A stretch of DNA of 64,000 nt from contig JABAKD010000001.1 in assembly GCA_012845835.1 (NCBI GenBank), forward strand, positions 15,315,382-15,379,381, read 5' to 3'. This DNA comes from Undaria pinnatifida (taxonomy: Eukaryota > Sar > Phaeophyceae > Laminariales > Alariaceae). Below, in pieces: positions 50,601-58,987 of the stretch; within the stretch, counting starts at the first letter, position 1; each line of letters starts with the position of its first letter. The position numbers and the translations under genes were made by a program. Under the pieces are notes generated by a model. It was not told where the DNA came from, did not search any database, and saw only the letters and a list, made by a program, of their open reading frames with translations.

Positions 50601-52190
50601 AGCTCACCACACTTCCGCGTATTTTCATACGCGTCGTGTGTCGATTTAACTCAGTTGCTTTCGCAGCCCAACGCTAGCTGGCGCACCCTTCGAGTCCCAT
50701 TGTAGGTATAGCGTGAGCCGTCCCTATCAATGGTCTTCGTTACAACCCCGGCAGCGCAAGCTGCTGTATCTCTCTCCAGGACGGTGAATCGGTTTTCTGA
50801 CTACAGAGTAGGACGAGGAACCCCGCATGGACACCGACACTGGCTGGTGCTGGATGTTGTTGGGCGGCAAGGGAGACCAAAACAACAGTATCACGAAGAT
50901 GGCACAGCCCGCCGCGAGCAACAACACAGAGAGGCCCTTGGAGCAGCGAAGCTCCTCATGCGCGAAAAGGCCGGACGAAGAACATCGTACGGCTCTTGAG
51001 CACTGCGCCACCACAATACAAAAATACCAATATACTTGGAATTGGGGGCTAATACAGGGCATGACGGGGGGGGGGGGGGGAGCACCAAAGATCGCGCTGT
51101 TACGCAACAGCAGTCACAGGTTCCGTAGATCCACGGCAAAAAGGGGAAAACGGAGAAAAGAGGGCGCAACAGGATCACTGCTGTTGCCACAGTGCGGTGG
51201 GGACTTTTTTACGCAAATTACCTCGAGCCCAATCTACTCACTGGTGCTCTGGTGCTGCTGATGCTGCCGATGATGTTATTGCTGCCGCTGTGCTACTGCC
51301 TGCTCTTGCTCCTACAGGAGTACCTCAATCCTCCGAAACGCACACAGCCGCATTTCCCAAATATGTATTAAAACCCTATCACTTGCGTTCTCCAAATACT
51401 TGAGAAAAAAAAGGCGGCCCGAATAATCGGAAGTGTTTGGCAAAAACGTCAGGAAACTTTGAGAGAGATGTCCGAACTAAGAAGTGAGCCCGACCGCCCC
51501 GACCGAGCGGGTCTCCTCTAATCGACATGCTGCAAAACCCCGTAACCGCATACGATCTCAGCCTCCTTCGGCACGAGAGACTCTACATGGCACGGCCGGC
51601 AAGGCTTGCCGCAACGCAGCCGAGCCAATCCTCCAGCCCCCAAGTAGTTTTTCGGAACCGATGGTGCTGTCTCTCTGGCGTCCGACTGTCAAAAAGAGCT
51701 ACTTATAGTGCCGGTATAGTAGTGCCATTTCCCATACAGTACCGGTTAAATTGGCACGACCAGGTCCAAGACAGTAACACATAATGCTTTCGGTGCATTG
51801 CCCAATACTTCGAGTGTCCTTTATAATGCCGGTACGGTTGGCTGGTACATACCGGCATTATAAGGAGACCACGGCAGTACAACCCTCGCCGAAAATAACC
51901 AGCTTGAAGCACAAAAACACACACCGCGCAGGATCGGTCGCGGGCAACGCACAGCAGAAGGCTCACCTCTCGGCCCCGGCGCCGCGGCTGAACACAGAAG
52001 CCGTGGCCCTGTACATCTTCCCCACCAGCTCCGAAACGATTCCAAGGCCAAACCCGGCAATCCTGCGCCGCTTAGCAGTAGCAGCCTCCTGCTGGGCTGG
52101 TTCGTCATCGGGTTGTTGTTCGACTTCTAAATCTCCACCATCTTGATCTACCACAGCCCCGATTTCGCGGGGTCTCTTTCCCAAGGCCAT
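32439..52190 (-). CDS. F-box and cyclin-box protein (cyclin F-like), 11 exons, whole gene
   Basis: Joined exons: 52190-51967, 43736-42189, 41964-41865, 38811-38686, 38397-38234, 37053-36969, 36722-36594, 36239-36157, 35482-35389, 33132-33010, 32645-32439; 2883 nt, 960 codons plus TAG, all phases closing. Seen: basic NLS-like KRPRE and AKRRR in exon 1; Pro/Ser-rich region; F-box-like helix set (about 320-370: LPRLGDTDALRHSLSFMPA then DLARFSL); long Gly and Ala runs; cyclin hallmark MRAVLVDWMVE (614-624); VPRCRLQLLGVVCAMI; second cyclin fold with LLIDLSLLDQYMF and ALFLARVSA. Family knowledge: cyclin F is an F-box cyclin that acts in SCF ubiquitin ligases and does not need a CDK; VPRYRLQLLG in human cyclin F is closest in memory. 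Function by homology only. The first exon is the least certain. Confidence 0.82.
33010..33132 (-). CDS. Cyclin F-like exon 10: last helix of the cyclin C-fold
   Basis: Acceptor GGCGCAG, then AVRKCVERLWLVQQDFFMHV and LFSYQHMFKGIK; donor AAG/GTGAGA, phase 0. Confidence 0.88.
33275..33338 (-). pseudogene. Echo of cyclin exon 10, with stop
   Basis: Acceptor TTTGCAG then GCAGTGAGGTGTTAG and TGGCTGGTGCAGCAGGACAT, matching exon 10 (GCTGTGAGGAAGTGC ... TGGCTAGTGCAGCAGGACTT) with a frameshift and TAG. It is 206 bp upstream of the real acceptor. Confidence 0.85.
33770..33990. repeat. Dispersed ~300-bp repeat
   Basis: GGGCTAAATCGTTCTTCTGAATGACT ... in pieces: TTCTGAATGAC, CCAAAAATTGTCGGA, TCGGGTTGCACTTTTCG and GGATGCACCTCTTCC, the same order as in the family at 15320, 54993 and 55735. 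Confidence 0.7.
34010..34785. mobile_element. Inverted-repeat element rich in CGACTGGA/TCGAAAA
   Basis: Left end TTTCTTACGCAGTCGGAT and right end ATCCGACCGTGTAAGAAAC (inverted). Both subterminal zones hold many CAGTCGAAAA motifs. No transposase frame; probably non-autonomous. It lies in the intron between cyclin exons 9 and 10. Confidence 0.7.
34888..34990. repeat. 15-bp tandem repeat (GATTCTGCGACCGCC)
   Basis: Seven units of GATTCTGCGACCGCC with variants; open on the minus strand as an ESAVA repeat inside a 79-codon frame. It is intronic with respect to the cyclin gene. Confidence 0.9.
35050..35085 (-). pseudogene. Echo 2 of cyclin exon 9 3' end, with stop
   Basis: Reads VASQP, then TAG, EAT, against VASQPKEAT in exon 9; the GT donor is gone. 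Confidence 0.75.
35243..35272 (-). pseudogene. Echo 1 of cyclin exon 9 3' end, with donor
   Basis: Reads VGSQPGEAA followed by GTGAAT, against VASQPKEAT/GTGAGT. It lies 146 bp downstream of the real donor. Confidence 0.78.
35389..35482 (-). CDS. Cyclin F-like exon 9
   Basis: Acceptor CCTTAG, then PFVEVGEDFEKRPFGAPGLG and EFVASQPKEAT; donor ACG/GTGAGT, phase 0. Confidence 0.78.
36022..36050 (-). pseudogene. Echo of cyclin exon 8 3' end
   Basis: Minus strand GGGACGGGGTACGCAG followed by GCCAGA, against GGGACGGGGTATGCAG/GTGAGG; flanking intron bases are also similar. Confidence 0.65.
36157..36239 (-). CDS. Cyclin F-like exon 8
   Basis: Acceptor GATGCAG, then EEVWVTPFAVVEKTNREVLR and LHGDGVC; donor GCAG/GTGAGG, phase 2. 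W-P in this place is common in cyclin C-folds. An inner GTATTG could act as an alternative donor but breaks the phase. Confidence 0.75.
36594..36722 (-). CDS. Cyclin F-like exon 7: second cyclin fold
   Basis: Acceptor GTGCAG, then EYVLAGLLIDLSLLDQYMFR and PGTLASSALFLARVSAVF, a typical cyclin C-fold (LxELSLLD ... AASALxLA). Donor AAG/GTACAG, phase 0. Confidence 0.92.
36748..36782 (-). pseudogene. Echo of cyclin exon 7 5' end
   Basis: Reads EYVSAGLLSYL against EYVLAGLLIDL, 60 bp upstream of the real acceptor. Its own acceptor has changed from GCAG to GCAA. Confidence 0.8.
36969..37053 (-). CDS. Cyclin F-like exon 6
   Basis: Acceptor ACCCAG, then LLLSMGVTSGLFRPLSIEWE and KQPVKVRE, donor GAG/GTAAAT. 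Phase and position fit between the exons around it; the segment itself is weakly conserved in cyclins. Confidence 0.72.
37485..37620. repeat. (GAGTAT)n hexanucleotide microsatellite
   Basis: About 21 hexamers in the intron between cyclin exons 5 and 6. It is embedded in a GAT/GACGAT-rich stretch from 37370 to 38165 that gives spurious Asp/Met frames. Confidence 0.93.
38234..38397 (-). CDS. Cyclin F-like exon 5: end of cyclin N-fold, GC donor
   Basis: Acceptor CCTTCAG, then GGGCQVMSTAEAIHICDSQY, NPSQVHSTFNIVV and VPATVAEIMHR. Donor is CACAG/GCAAGT, a GC-type site with otherwise perfect consensus, phase 2. Confidence 0.87.
38686..38811 (-). CDS. Cyclin F-like exon 4: cyclin box helices 2-3
   Basis: Acceptor GTTTCAG, then FRLSTISLHAAVSALDVCLS and VPRCRLQLLGVVCAMIQSQ. 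Donor CAG/GTAAGG, phase 0. Confidence 0.92.
39490..39830. repeat. Dispersed ~330-bp repeat with GGGACATCCTGCGT
   Basis: GGGACATCCTGCGTACAT, then GATATTGCAGGGTATAA, then TCTGCTGGGGGGACT and GACCATCTCAGGCTCGGGT. Further copies at 40500-40760 and, split by a MITE, at 46990-47400. Confidence 0.8.
40500..40790. repeat. Second copy of the GGGACATCCTGCGT repeat
   Basis: Same motif order as 39490-39830 with about 80% identity by eye, within the 3-kb intron between cyclin exons 3 and 4. Confidence 0.8.
41394..41866. repeat. ~250-bp tandem duplication including the cyclin exon 3 donor
   Basis: 41394-41640 and 41641-41866 are nearly identical (CATCTCTTACCACAGAGTCA, TTGGGCATGAGACTGATAAT, CTTAGACTCAGTGTTTGGGC). 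The duplicate carries the last ~30 bp of exon 3 and donor (GTGGAG/GTAAGA at 41615), but Trp TGG of the cyclin motif is TGA there. Confidence 0.92.
41865..41964 (-). CDS. Cyclin F-like exon 3: start of the cyclin box
   Basis: Acceptor CTCTCAG, then LDLFRTLQSRAVLGPSQF and MRAVLVDWMVE, the cyclin signature (Arg615, Asp620, Trp621). Donor GAG/GTGAGA, phase 0. Confidence 0.92.
42189..43736 (-). CDS. Cyclin F-like exon 2: Pro-rich region, F-box, Gly/Ala runs
   Basis: Acceptor is a good polypyrimidine tract ending ATGGCAG; the frame then reads PPPGVEAAKTRAPPLP. A charged run KEKEEEEKKEKEEED precedes GLPRLGDTDALRHSLSFMPA, the F-box-like segment. Poly-Ala (42660-42760) and poly-Gly (42510-42610) tracts come from GCN and ACC repeats. 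Donor CCGCG/GTAGGT. The frame is open upstream to an ATG at 43819, an alternative start. Confidence 0.8.
43913..43996. mobile_element. TTAA-bounded MITE, copy 3 (diverged)
   Basis: CCCGAAAACGGGTTTCCAGT core and TTGTAAAGGCGTTAA end; the left end has decayed. Inside the large first intron of the cyclin gene. Confidence 0.75.
45950..46086. mobile_element. CCGGCACTA MITE, partial copy
   Basis: Contains GGCACTAGTGGGC, GAGCTACAGTCGTGCCAAGC and the right end GCTATTGGGAGCCCCCC. Confidence 0.65.
47134..47324. mobile_element. CCGGCACTA MITE inserted in another repeat
   Basis: Starts GGGGGGGTCCCAAGAGTGCC and ends GGCACAATTGGGAGCCCCCC. The flanks (46990-47133 and 47325-47400) are the two halves of the GGGACATCCTG repeat seen uninterrupted at 39490, so the MITE is the younger insertion. 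Confidence 0.8.
47455..47555. repeat. CACCGGGGTGT-type inverted repeat
   Basis: ATCACCCGGGGTACGGTGTA and TATCACCGGGGTGTGTTGTG face each other; same family as 10036-10200 and 10625-10745. Confidence 0.6.
48400..48600. repeat. AGCTCAACTCGTAAGAGG dispersed repeat
   Basis: Same block as 22288-22480 in the same orientation, including TCACGCTCTCGCGCTTTCCG at the end. Confidence 0.7.
50213..50298. mobile_element. TTAA-type MITE, copy 4 (ends decayed)
   Basis: CCCCTTCAGAGCCCCCGAAC at one end and AACGGGTTTCCAGTTGCAAA at the other; TTAA is mutated on both sides. Confidence 0.75.
51703..51862. mobile_element. CCGGCATTATA MITE, diverged copy
   Basis: Paired TATAGTGCCGGTATAGT and ACCGGCATTATAAGGAG ends just downstream of the candidate first cyclin exon. 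Confidence 0.55.
51967..52190 (-). CDS. Cyclin F-like exon 1 (candidate)
   Basis: Frame MALGKRPREIGAVV ... TAKRRRIAGFG ... VFSRGAGAER, donor GAGAG/GTGAGC, phase 2, which matches the acceptor of the next exon 8.2 kb away. Two basic clusters suggest nuclear targeting. Just before the ATG the sequence CTTCCCCCCAG looks like an acceptor, so an upstream exon carrying the true start or a 5' UTR is possible. Confidence 0.6.
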
Positions 52191-55100
52191 ATGATATCGG
52201 CCTGGGGGGAAGAGCGGAACAGCGCTAGCCTCCTTCCTCTCCTTGCGAACGTCCAGCCGAGGAGTACTGGAGTGCTTCGCTTGTTTGCGGGGTGCGTTTG
52301 CACTGACTCGTACGAGTTGTCCGGTTATCTCTCCCCGCCTCTCTCTTTCTACCTCTCTCTACCAGCTACCAGCTGCTCTCTACGAGTTTGACTGCATGTG
52401 AGTATGGAAGTGCGTGACGACTTGACCAATAACTTGACGAAATTCTACCCTCTGGCGGAATAAATGCGGACCATACACGCAGCCAATCATATCACGTTAT
52501 AAAGTCGGCATATATACTACCGTTTCGATTTGTCAAGTAACTGGTATATTTTGTTTTGGCGGTTTCGGCTTCGGCTGTTTATCTCTTCGTTTTGGTGCGG
52601 AATAGCGGAGATGACTATCGTCGTAGTGGTGCCTAATGTTACACGTGCTAACACTGTAGTACCCACTACCACGCGCTACCACGCTGCCGCTCATGGCGTA
52701 TGGACGATCGAAGGCTATATAGAGGACAACGCGTGGGGAAGGGAGACGGGGTAGGGAGTTCGAGGAAATTGCTACGAAATTGTGGCACACAACAATCGCC
52801 AGTTGGGACGAAGAACGAAGATCATCCGTCGTCCGACAATAAAGACGATCTCCGCAACAACGGAGACTCTTCCGGTTGACGGCTCACATCGGCAAAGCTT
52901 TGGGCTCCTTTGGTCAGCGGCAGAGCGACAAGGCGACGCCAGCCGCTCTTGCCGTGACAGCAAACGATGTCGAATGGCAATGGGGCAACGTTCGGGTGCT
53001 TGACACCCAGCCACGAATGTCTGGTAAGTGACACACTGGAGTTCGAACGCGCCTTGGTGGATGTATGACGTACTATATCAACACTAGTGTACGAACACTT
53101 TTGAGTTAGACGATCACAGATTTGTCCCTGCGATACATCAAGAGGAAGCACACGGGCGATGGAGAAAACCGCACCGCAGTATCTATCTACGAACAACGCG
53201 TTTAGACGAGTCCCGCGCGCGCGTGTAAATATCACCGGACAGTCGTGGTGTACGAGTTCACCCCGTGCGCACGAGTGCTCGTCAGAGTGTCGAGTACTGT
53301 ACCCGTCTACCAATGTGTAGGGAGGATATGAACGAGTCGAACCACTCGTATCGCGGAAAACCCCCGAAAAACTTGAGATTTTTTTTTCAGTTTTGTTCTG
53401 CACAAGCCTGACATTTAGGTACAAGAGTGCAGAGGATTGGACAGACCCACCGCTCGAGCTGTGCCACGCCTTGCGAGCGCACAAGACTGAGCAGGGATGT
53501 CCCCAGGTTCATTCGCGGGGCACGACTAATCGCAGAAAGCGCAGTGTGTGTCTATTGGAGCTCTCTTCGTCGAGTTGACAAGGTGACAGCCCGAGGCGGC
53601 CGACCGATAAAGCTCGCTGAGGCAATATATCTAGACTGAGACATTCGTCGCGTTGGGCGTTGTACGAGCGCGACGCGTTGGGCGTTGTTGGTGGTGATGG
53701 GTTTAACTCCCCAAGGCATCGACACCTGCCTACGAGTCACGCCGACTCCAGTCGGACAACGACGCGGGTGACTTCCGCGAGCGTTGCTGCTGTAGTGACG
53801 GTTCTGTTCCGGGCGGGCGATGGTTTTTTCGAGCCAACTGGGGCTCGTAAATCGCTAAGATTCAACGCTCGGCTGATTTTGGTAAAGTACCGAAATATCT
53901 CCACATTTCATGAAAAAAAATGAAATAGTATAGAGCCCTAAAACCCCTTCCTACACTAATTCCAAGTAATTTGTGCCCAAAAACGGGTTTCCAGTGGGAA
54001 AGGTGGGCTAAATATCGACCCGAATACGTTTAGGTGTACGATACACAGATATAGGAAAAACAGGAGATAGTAAGAACACTAGACTACTGCTGTGTGCTTT
54101 GAAGGGGCATCCACCATTGACCGATTTTTATCTTGAGTGTTTTGTGTGTTTTGCGGGCACATCCATAGACCTATTCAAATATTAACACCCGTGGGGTATG
54201 GGTAGTCTATAACACGATATAAGGTTCGGTGGTACATGGTACATGGTACGTGTAACATGTACATGTTGTGCATGTACACATGTAATAACAAATAGTGATG
54301 TAACGCGCGCAATTAGATGTTAGTTGACTAGGGAAGAGAGTGCTGAATTATTTCGCGCGATAAAAAAGTGGGGAGGGGGGGAGAAGAGCCTGCTTAGTGA
54401 ACCCTCGGTAGTACGTATTTTATAAAAAATATTTCAAGGACGTCAGCTGTGAGTTCGACGAATTTTAGGTCAATACTCATCTTTGCAAGCTGCGTTGTTG
54501 GTACTTGTAATATGATTGTATGTTGTCACATGCATCTCAACCACGACTTGGGTGTAACCCTATCCTCTAATAATTATCAATACCAGGATGTGATGACGCT
54601 TATATTGCGGGCGATCCGAGTTTATAAAGCCTCAGTTAGTGGGGTTGACTATGCATCGACGGCGGATGTGATACACTCTTCGTAGTATCGTGTAAGCGTC
54701 GTGTAGACTGTTTCCAGTTTGTCTTATCTCAAGAGGTAAGGCCGGTTTGTCTTCAAAACGAAAAATTACAGGGGTCCCCATATACCAGGTTAACTGCACC
54801 TTCCCCGCGTGTTACACCGACGCTCCGGCTTGGGTTTCCATGCGACAGCAGACGTCGCACGGTATGCGAGCGCAGCTCTGCGAGTACCGCAGCAGCGATA
54901 TTGACACCTCCTGGTATTGGCAAGCCGCCATGACCAAAGGCGCGCCACAATTCCTGCCCTTGGCGCTTACTTCGATAAGGGCTCCGCTTTTGGGGTAAAT
55001 ATATTGTCTGAATGACGGGGACTCCTTATCCCAAAATCGTCGGAACGTCAGTCTTGTTTTTCAATATTAAAAAAAGAAATGTTTTGTACCTACCAGGTAT

Positions 55101-55925
55101 AATATAAGTAGGACATGGGATTTGTTCGTCGGGTTGCACTTTTTCTTTTTTTTTTTCGGAAAAAAAAAACTGTTTCTTAGGTCTTAGGTAAGCTATAGAG
55201 CGCGTCAAGTGGGGGAGCCTCCGAACAACTATGTGCACCTCGCTGCCACCGCGGCATGCCTCACTATTACCTCTCGAAGCGAGGTGAAAATAAATGGAGA
55301 TGCTCGTTCCTGTGGAGGCTCCTCGCGCTAAGAAACGCCACCATCGGGTTGGGCGGCGTAACGAGCGCGAGGGGTTACCCTGTACATTTGCGACTCTGCC
55401 GTTACTACTGAATACGAGCAGAATCGGGGGGGGGCGGCGGGGGGGGGGGGGGGGGGGGAGGGTGAGGGGGAAGTTGGCGTTCCCGGGCTAGTCAACTTTC
55501 GAACAGTTTTCCCCCGCCCCCCCCCCCCAAAAAAAAAAGTGTACTACACAGAGCAGTTGGACATGAGTCGTGTCATACGTCGGTGGTGTTTGACGTTTCA
55601 CTGCTATTCCAAGGACGAGTAAGTTTTCCTAAAAAACGTGGGTGCATTTCTGCATGGAAGGGTTAAACCCGTTGGTGACTTGATTATTTCTTGATTATAG
55701 CGTGCATAGGACGCATGCTACGATATAGAGGTATACCTTTTTTTGGCGAAATGGTTTCTGAATGACGGGGTCCTTAACCCAAAATCGTCGGAAAAAATAA
55801 TAATAATAATAATTGGCAATTTTTTTTCTCACGATTCTCGTTGTGTACCTGAGCCATGGGGGTTTTCATCCGCGAGTGGAAACAGTTTTCATTTTCCTCC
55901 AAAAATCAGTTCTTTGGGAGAGGTC
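52191..55925. other. Region upstream of the cyclin gene, no gene assigned
   Basis: 53930-54003 is a decayed TTAA-type MITE, 54440-54500 an inverted GCAGCTTGCAAAGATGAG core, 54993-55245 a ~300-bp dispersed repeat, 55430-55540 poly-G/poly-C. Open frames at 52822-53484 (-) and 54747-54998 (+) have no recognisable domain. Confidence 0.4.
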
Positions 55926-56095
55926 TTAACCCCTTTACAACTGGAAACACGTTTTTGGGGACAACATTACTTGGATTTAGTATAGGGAGGGGTTCGGGGG
56001 CTCTAAAGGGGTTAAGCTCCCAAATTGAGGGGTAGTATTAAGAAAAAAAGCGGCGCACCTCTATCGTGGAACGCGTCGGAGCGAACACCGATGCA
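55735..56095. repeat. Dispersed ~300-bp repeat interrupted by a MITE
   Basis: TTTCTGAATGACGGGGTCCT and CCAAAATCGTCGGA begin it and GGCGCACCTCTATCGTGGAA ends it; a 90-bp TTAA element sits inside. Confidence 0.8.
55926..56015. mobile_element. 90-bp TTAA-bounded MITE, copy 5 (nested)
   Basis: TTAACCCCTTTACAACTGG to GCTCTAAAGGGGTTAA with intact TTAA on both sides, in reverse orientation to copy 1 and inserted in a dispersed repeat. Confidence 0.85.
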
Positions 56096-56224
56096 AGTGG
56101 GATCTAATTGGTCATCAACCGCCTGTGAAAGGCTTGAGGCAACCCGGGAGCGTCGTCGTCCCTCACGCTTTGCCCCACAGCGTCCCGCGTTTGCTGTTCG
56201 AGAAACATCTATCTATCTTGTCTC

Positions 56225-56974
56225 CTACACCAGCAGCAGCAGCAGCAGCAGCATCAGCTCGGATTGCTCCCTCAAACGTGGCCGACGCTGTACGTAACCC
56301 AAGTAACTTTTTTTTCCCCCGCCAACGTTTTGTGCCTTACGTCCCAAAGTGACGCAGAGATAAAAGTCCGTGAAAACCTTACTAATAACTGGTATACCTG
56401 CCTGGTGTGATTGAGGGGTTATCGCACCACCACACCACGAAATCCTGCTAACACCTACTACTACTACTACTACTACTACCAACTGTACTGCTTCTAGGCA
56501 CCAGGTATTAAACTGATCCTTGGGCGATGCAAGGAAACTTCTCACATATACCTCCTCCACGAATTCGGCATCCACTGCCCCGGGGAAACTACCGTGGAGC
56601 AAATATATCTTCACAGGAATTCCGTTGTGTAGAGCGCGTGCGTGCGCGGTCGGCATACCCCGCGGCTTGCAAAGCTGAACGCGTGTGAGCATTTTCACGC
56701 TGAAGTGATATCTCCGCCCATCTCTATCCGGCAAGCGCAACCATTGTCCGTTCCGATTCCTCCTCCTAGCTAGAGAGACGACCTCCGTGGCCACAAGGTA
56801 GAAGACAGAGATACTCATCAAGACTACTGCTGTAAGGTGATTTTTTGGCCGTGCAAAGCCAAAATGCGGTGAATTCGACGACGGGCGGACGTGCATGAAC
56901 AGTCCGGCACACCAGACCGTTTGCAAAGGGGGGATGGATAACAGGAGCAAAAAAAAGGAAAAACGGAAAAACAT
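56225..56974 (-). CDS. Unassigned 249-residue open frame with N-terminal membrane segments
   Basis: No family is recognised. The frame starts MFFRFSFFLLLLSIPPL, signal-peptide-like, then has a second hydrophobic segment LTAVVLMSISVFYLVATEVV followed by RRRNR, and a globular-looking part (YHFSVKMLTRVQL, IPVKIYLLHGSFPGAVDAEF, VEEVYVRSFLASPKDQF). The end is degraded: a Val run from (TAC)n and a Leu run from (CAG)n, so the true 3' end is probably a splice donor or the frame is a relic. No splice partner was found. It could be chance, but its residue composition is more protein-like than other long frames nearby. Confidence 0.35.
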   Translation of the reverse strand: MFFRFSFFLLLLSIPPLQTVWCAGLFMHVRPSSNSPHFGFARPKNHLTAVVLMSISVFYLVATEVVSLARRRNRNGQWLRLPDRDGRRYHFSVKMLTRVQLCKPRGMPTAHARALHNGIPVKIYLLHGSFPGAVDAEFVEEVYVRSFLASPKDQFNTWCLEAVQLVVVVVVVVGVSRISWCGGAITPQSHQAGIPVISKVFTDFYLCVTLGRKAQNVGGGKKSYLGYVQRRPRLREQSELMLLLLLLLV

Positions 56975-57771
56975 ACAAAGAAAGAGACAAAATAGAATTT
57001 TCGGGTATCAATCGGTCGAAATCACAACATCCGACGGCATGGTTTCCAGGTAGCAGCTCTAACATAATAGGCGAGGGATATAGGGAATGCACGGCCGACA
57101 TGCCAAGCATCGCGCAGCTTGCAAATCTGATCATCGATTAAATAATAGCCGGCGCATTTGTATCTAGTTTTTTGCGCAGGATACCCAGGGACGGCACTAA
57201 AAAGAAATCCTACGCTAGTTTTTTTCAAGGAGTCAGACCGGGGGGGGGGGTTCTAAAACCAAGTACAAAGAAGTTGGAAAATACCTCATCAGTTTCTCGA
57301 TTCGGACACAGTTCTCAACGTTCCGGTTTGTTTTTATTTTTAACGTCTCTCCAGGAGAATGCCTCCGTTTTCTCTTGGCTTCTTTGTGTGCTCTCCTGGC
57401 ATACCTGGTATAATGTACCTGGTATATTATCATCTAGCACACGTTCCGATGTTGTGTTTTACATTTCCGTATTTCGGCCTGTACCTGCCAGAGCCCCCCC
57501 CCGCCCAACGAACGGGAGCTAAGGCCCATCTATGTCAAAAACTGTGCCCGTATCATACGTACAGTTACGTTTGAAAGACCTGTCTCTGGGAACTCGCGTA
57601 GTGAGGTAGATATCATGTAAAACTGCCGGCAACTTATGTGCGTTGGTGTGGGTTGTGTTCTTTCTGTTTGCCGGTCCTGGTTTCCTTCTTTTTGCAGGAA
57701 GTACGCCGCGGTCGGTCGTAGATTCCAAGCATCGGACAAAATATCGTTACAGATAATCTACTACAGTAGAT

Positions 57772-58400
57772 CCTGAGTCATCCATCGGTATGACAATGTC
57801 GGGCAGGATCTTCTGTGTAGCACAGATCCAGCCTAGTAAACAGTGCTAGATCACTCAGATCGGCCCGCTCTCAACCGGCACATGATCGATAGGTCGTGCA
57901 GATCATGACCATGCGACCATCTGCTAGATCTTGTATCATCCATCGCTAGGATATGTCGTGCGGTATCTACTGAGTAGCATAGAACCAACCCGGGAGATAT
58001 GTGCTGGATATTTTAAGTCATCCAGCTCTCACCCAGCAACAAGACGTATAGGTCATGCAGATCATGCCATAGACCATCTAACTAGATCTTGTACCTATCG
58101 TTATGATATGTTGTGCGGGATCTCCTATGTACCATTGGTACAGCCCGAGGTTTTTGTGCTTTTGACAGATAATTCAGAACATCTGGATTTTACTGAGCAA
58201 CGTGATATACTCTATAGACTATGCAGATCATACTCTAGACCATTCACTATTAATAGATCGTGTGTCTATCGTTGTGATATGTTGTGCGGTATCTGCTGTG
58301 GAGCACAGATCCAACCCAAGATTTTTGTGTTGCGGTAGAGATCGTTGAGATCATCCGGCAGCATGATCTACTCGTATAGGCCGCGCAGATCATACTGATC
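57772..58400. repeat. ~165-bp tandem repeat, four degenerate copies
   Basis: Units start near 57772, 57937, 58097 and 58262 with TATGTCGTGCGGTATCT-like blocks, AGCACAGATCCA and ATCATGCAGATCAT motifs. No coding signal. Confidence 0.8.
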
Positions 58401-58479
58401 AGGTATGTATCTGCCCTGAGAGACGTATGGTCTCATCACTCGTCAATAGGGTTATCATCTGTCCGACGTCCAAGGGGTT

Positions 58480-58690
58480 TAAACAAAATATAATCGATGA
58501 AAATCGACGAAAATACAGTATAAAAACTGAAAAAGTGGGAACGACGCTGATCCCTACGCAAAACAAGCAGGAGGGCACATACCCCGGGGGAGGGGGGGGG
58601 GAGGAGGGAAGGGAAGACACCTGTGATCACGGCTAACCCTGAGAAGGTCGCTAAGGGTGAAGCCTCTTACGCGCTGAGCTGGAAAGTAAA
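58480..58690. repeat. Reverse copy of the AGCTCAACTCGTAAGAGG family
   Basis: Contains AAGACACCTGTGATCACGGC and CCTCTTACGCGCTGAGCTGG, the complement of 22288-22480. Confidence 0.7.
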
Positions 58691-58987
58691 AGGTGGTGAC
58701 AACAAAAAAAAATTTATAAAATAATCGATGCGATCCCGTAGGGGTGTCCTTGCTGTAATGATACGCTGAAAATCTAATAAATCCATACTATTACTAAAAT
58801 GCAAGATAGGCATTCGCTTTTTGTTTTCTTTTTTTCTTTGCCGTCGAAGCACACGGTATCAGAAACGCCTACGATTCCGTTCGCTCGTAACACAAAAGTT
58901 TGTGGTTGGTAATAGCTACGATTCCGTTCGCTCGTAATAAAAAGTCTGTTGTTGGTATTAATAATAGCTGTCTGAACCGGTGATCAG

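Larger units (their letters stand above)
43737..51966. other. 8.2-kb first intron of the cyclin gene, repeat-filled
   Basis: Holds several MITE copies, GCAGCTTGCAAAGATGAG cores at about 44560 and 45490, an AAAGA-rich tract at 45690-45900, a GGGTC repeat at 49728-49950 and other dispersed families. No supported coding exon was seen inside. Confidence 0.55.

Noticed and set aside
52822-53484. 220-codon minus-strand open frame
   Set aside because: No domain, no signal peptide and no splice partner; overlapping plus-strand frames of similar quality make chance likely.
54747-54998. 83-codon plus-strand frame (MRAQLCEYRSSDIDTSW)
   Set aside because: Looks mildly protein-like but has no recognisable family, no splice context, and does not match the missing LZTFL1 start.
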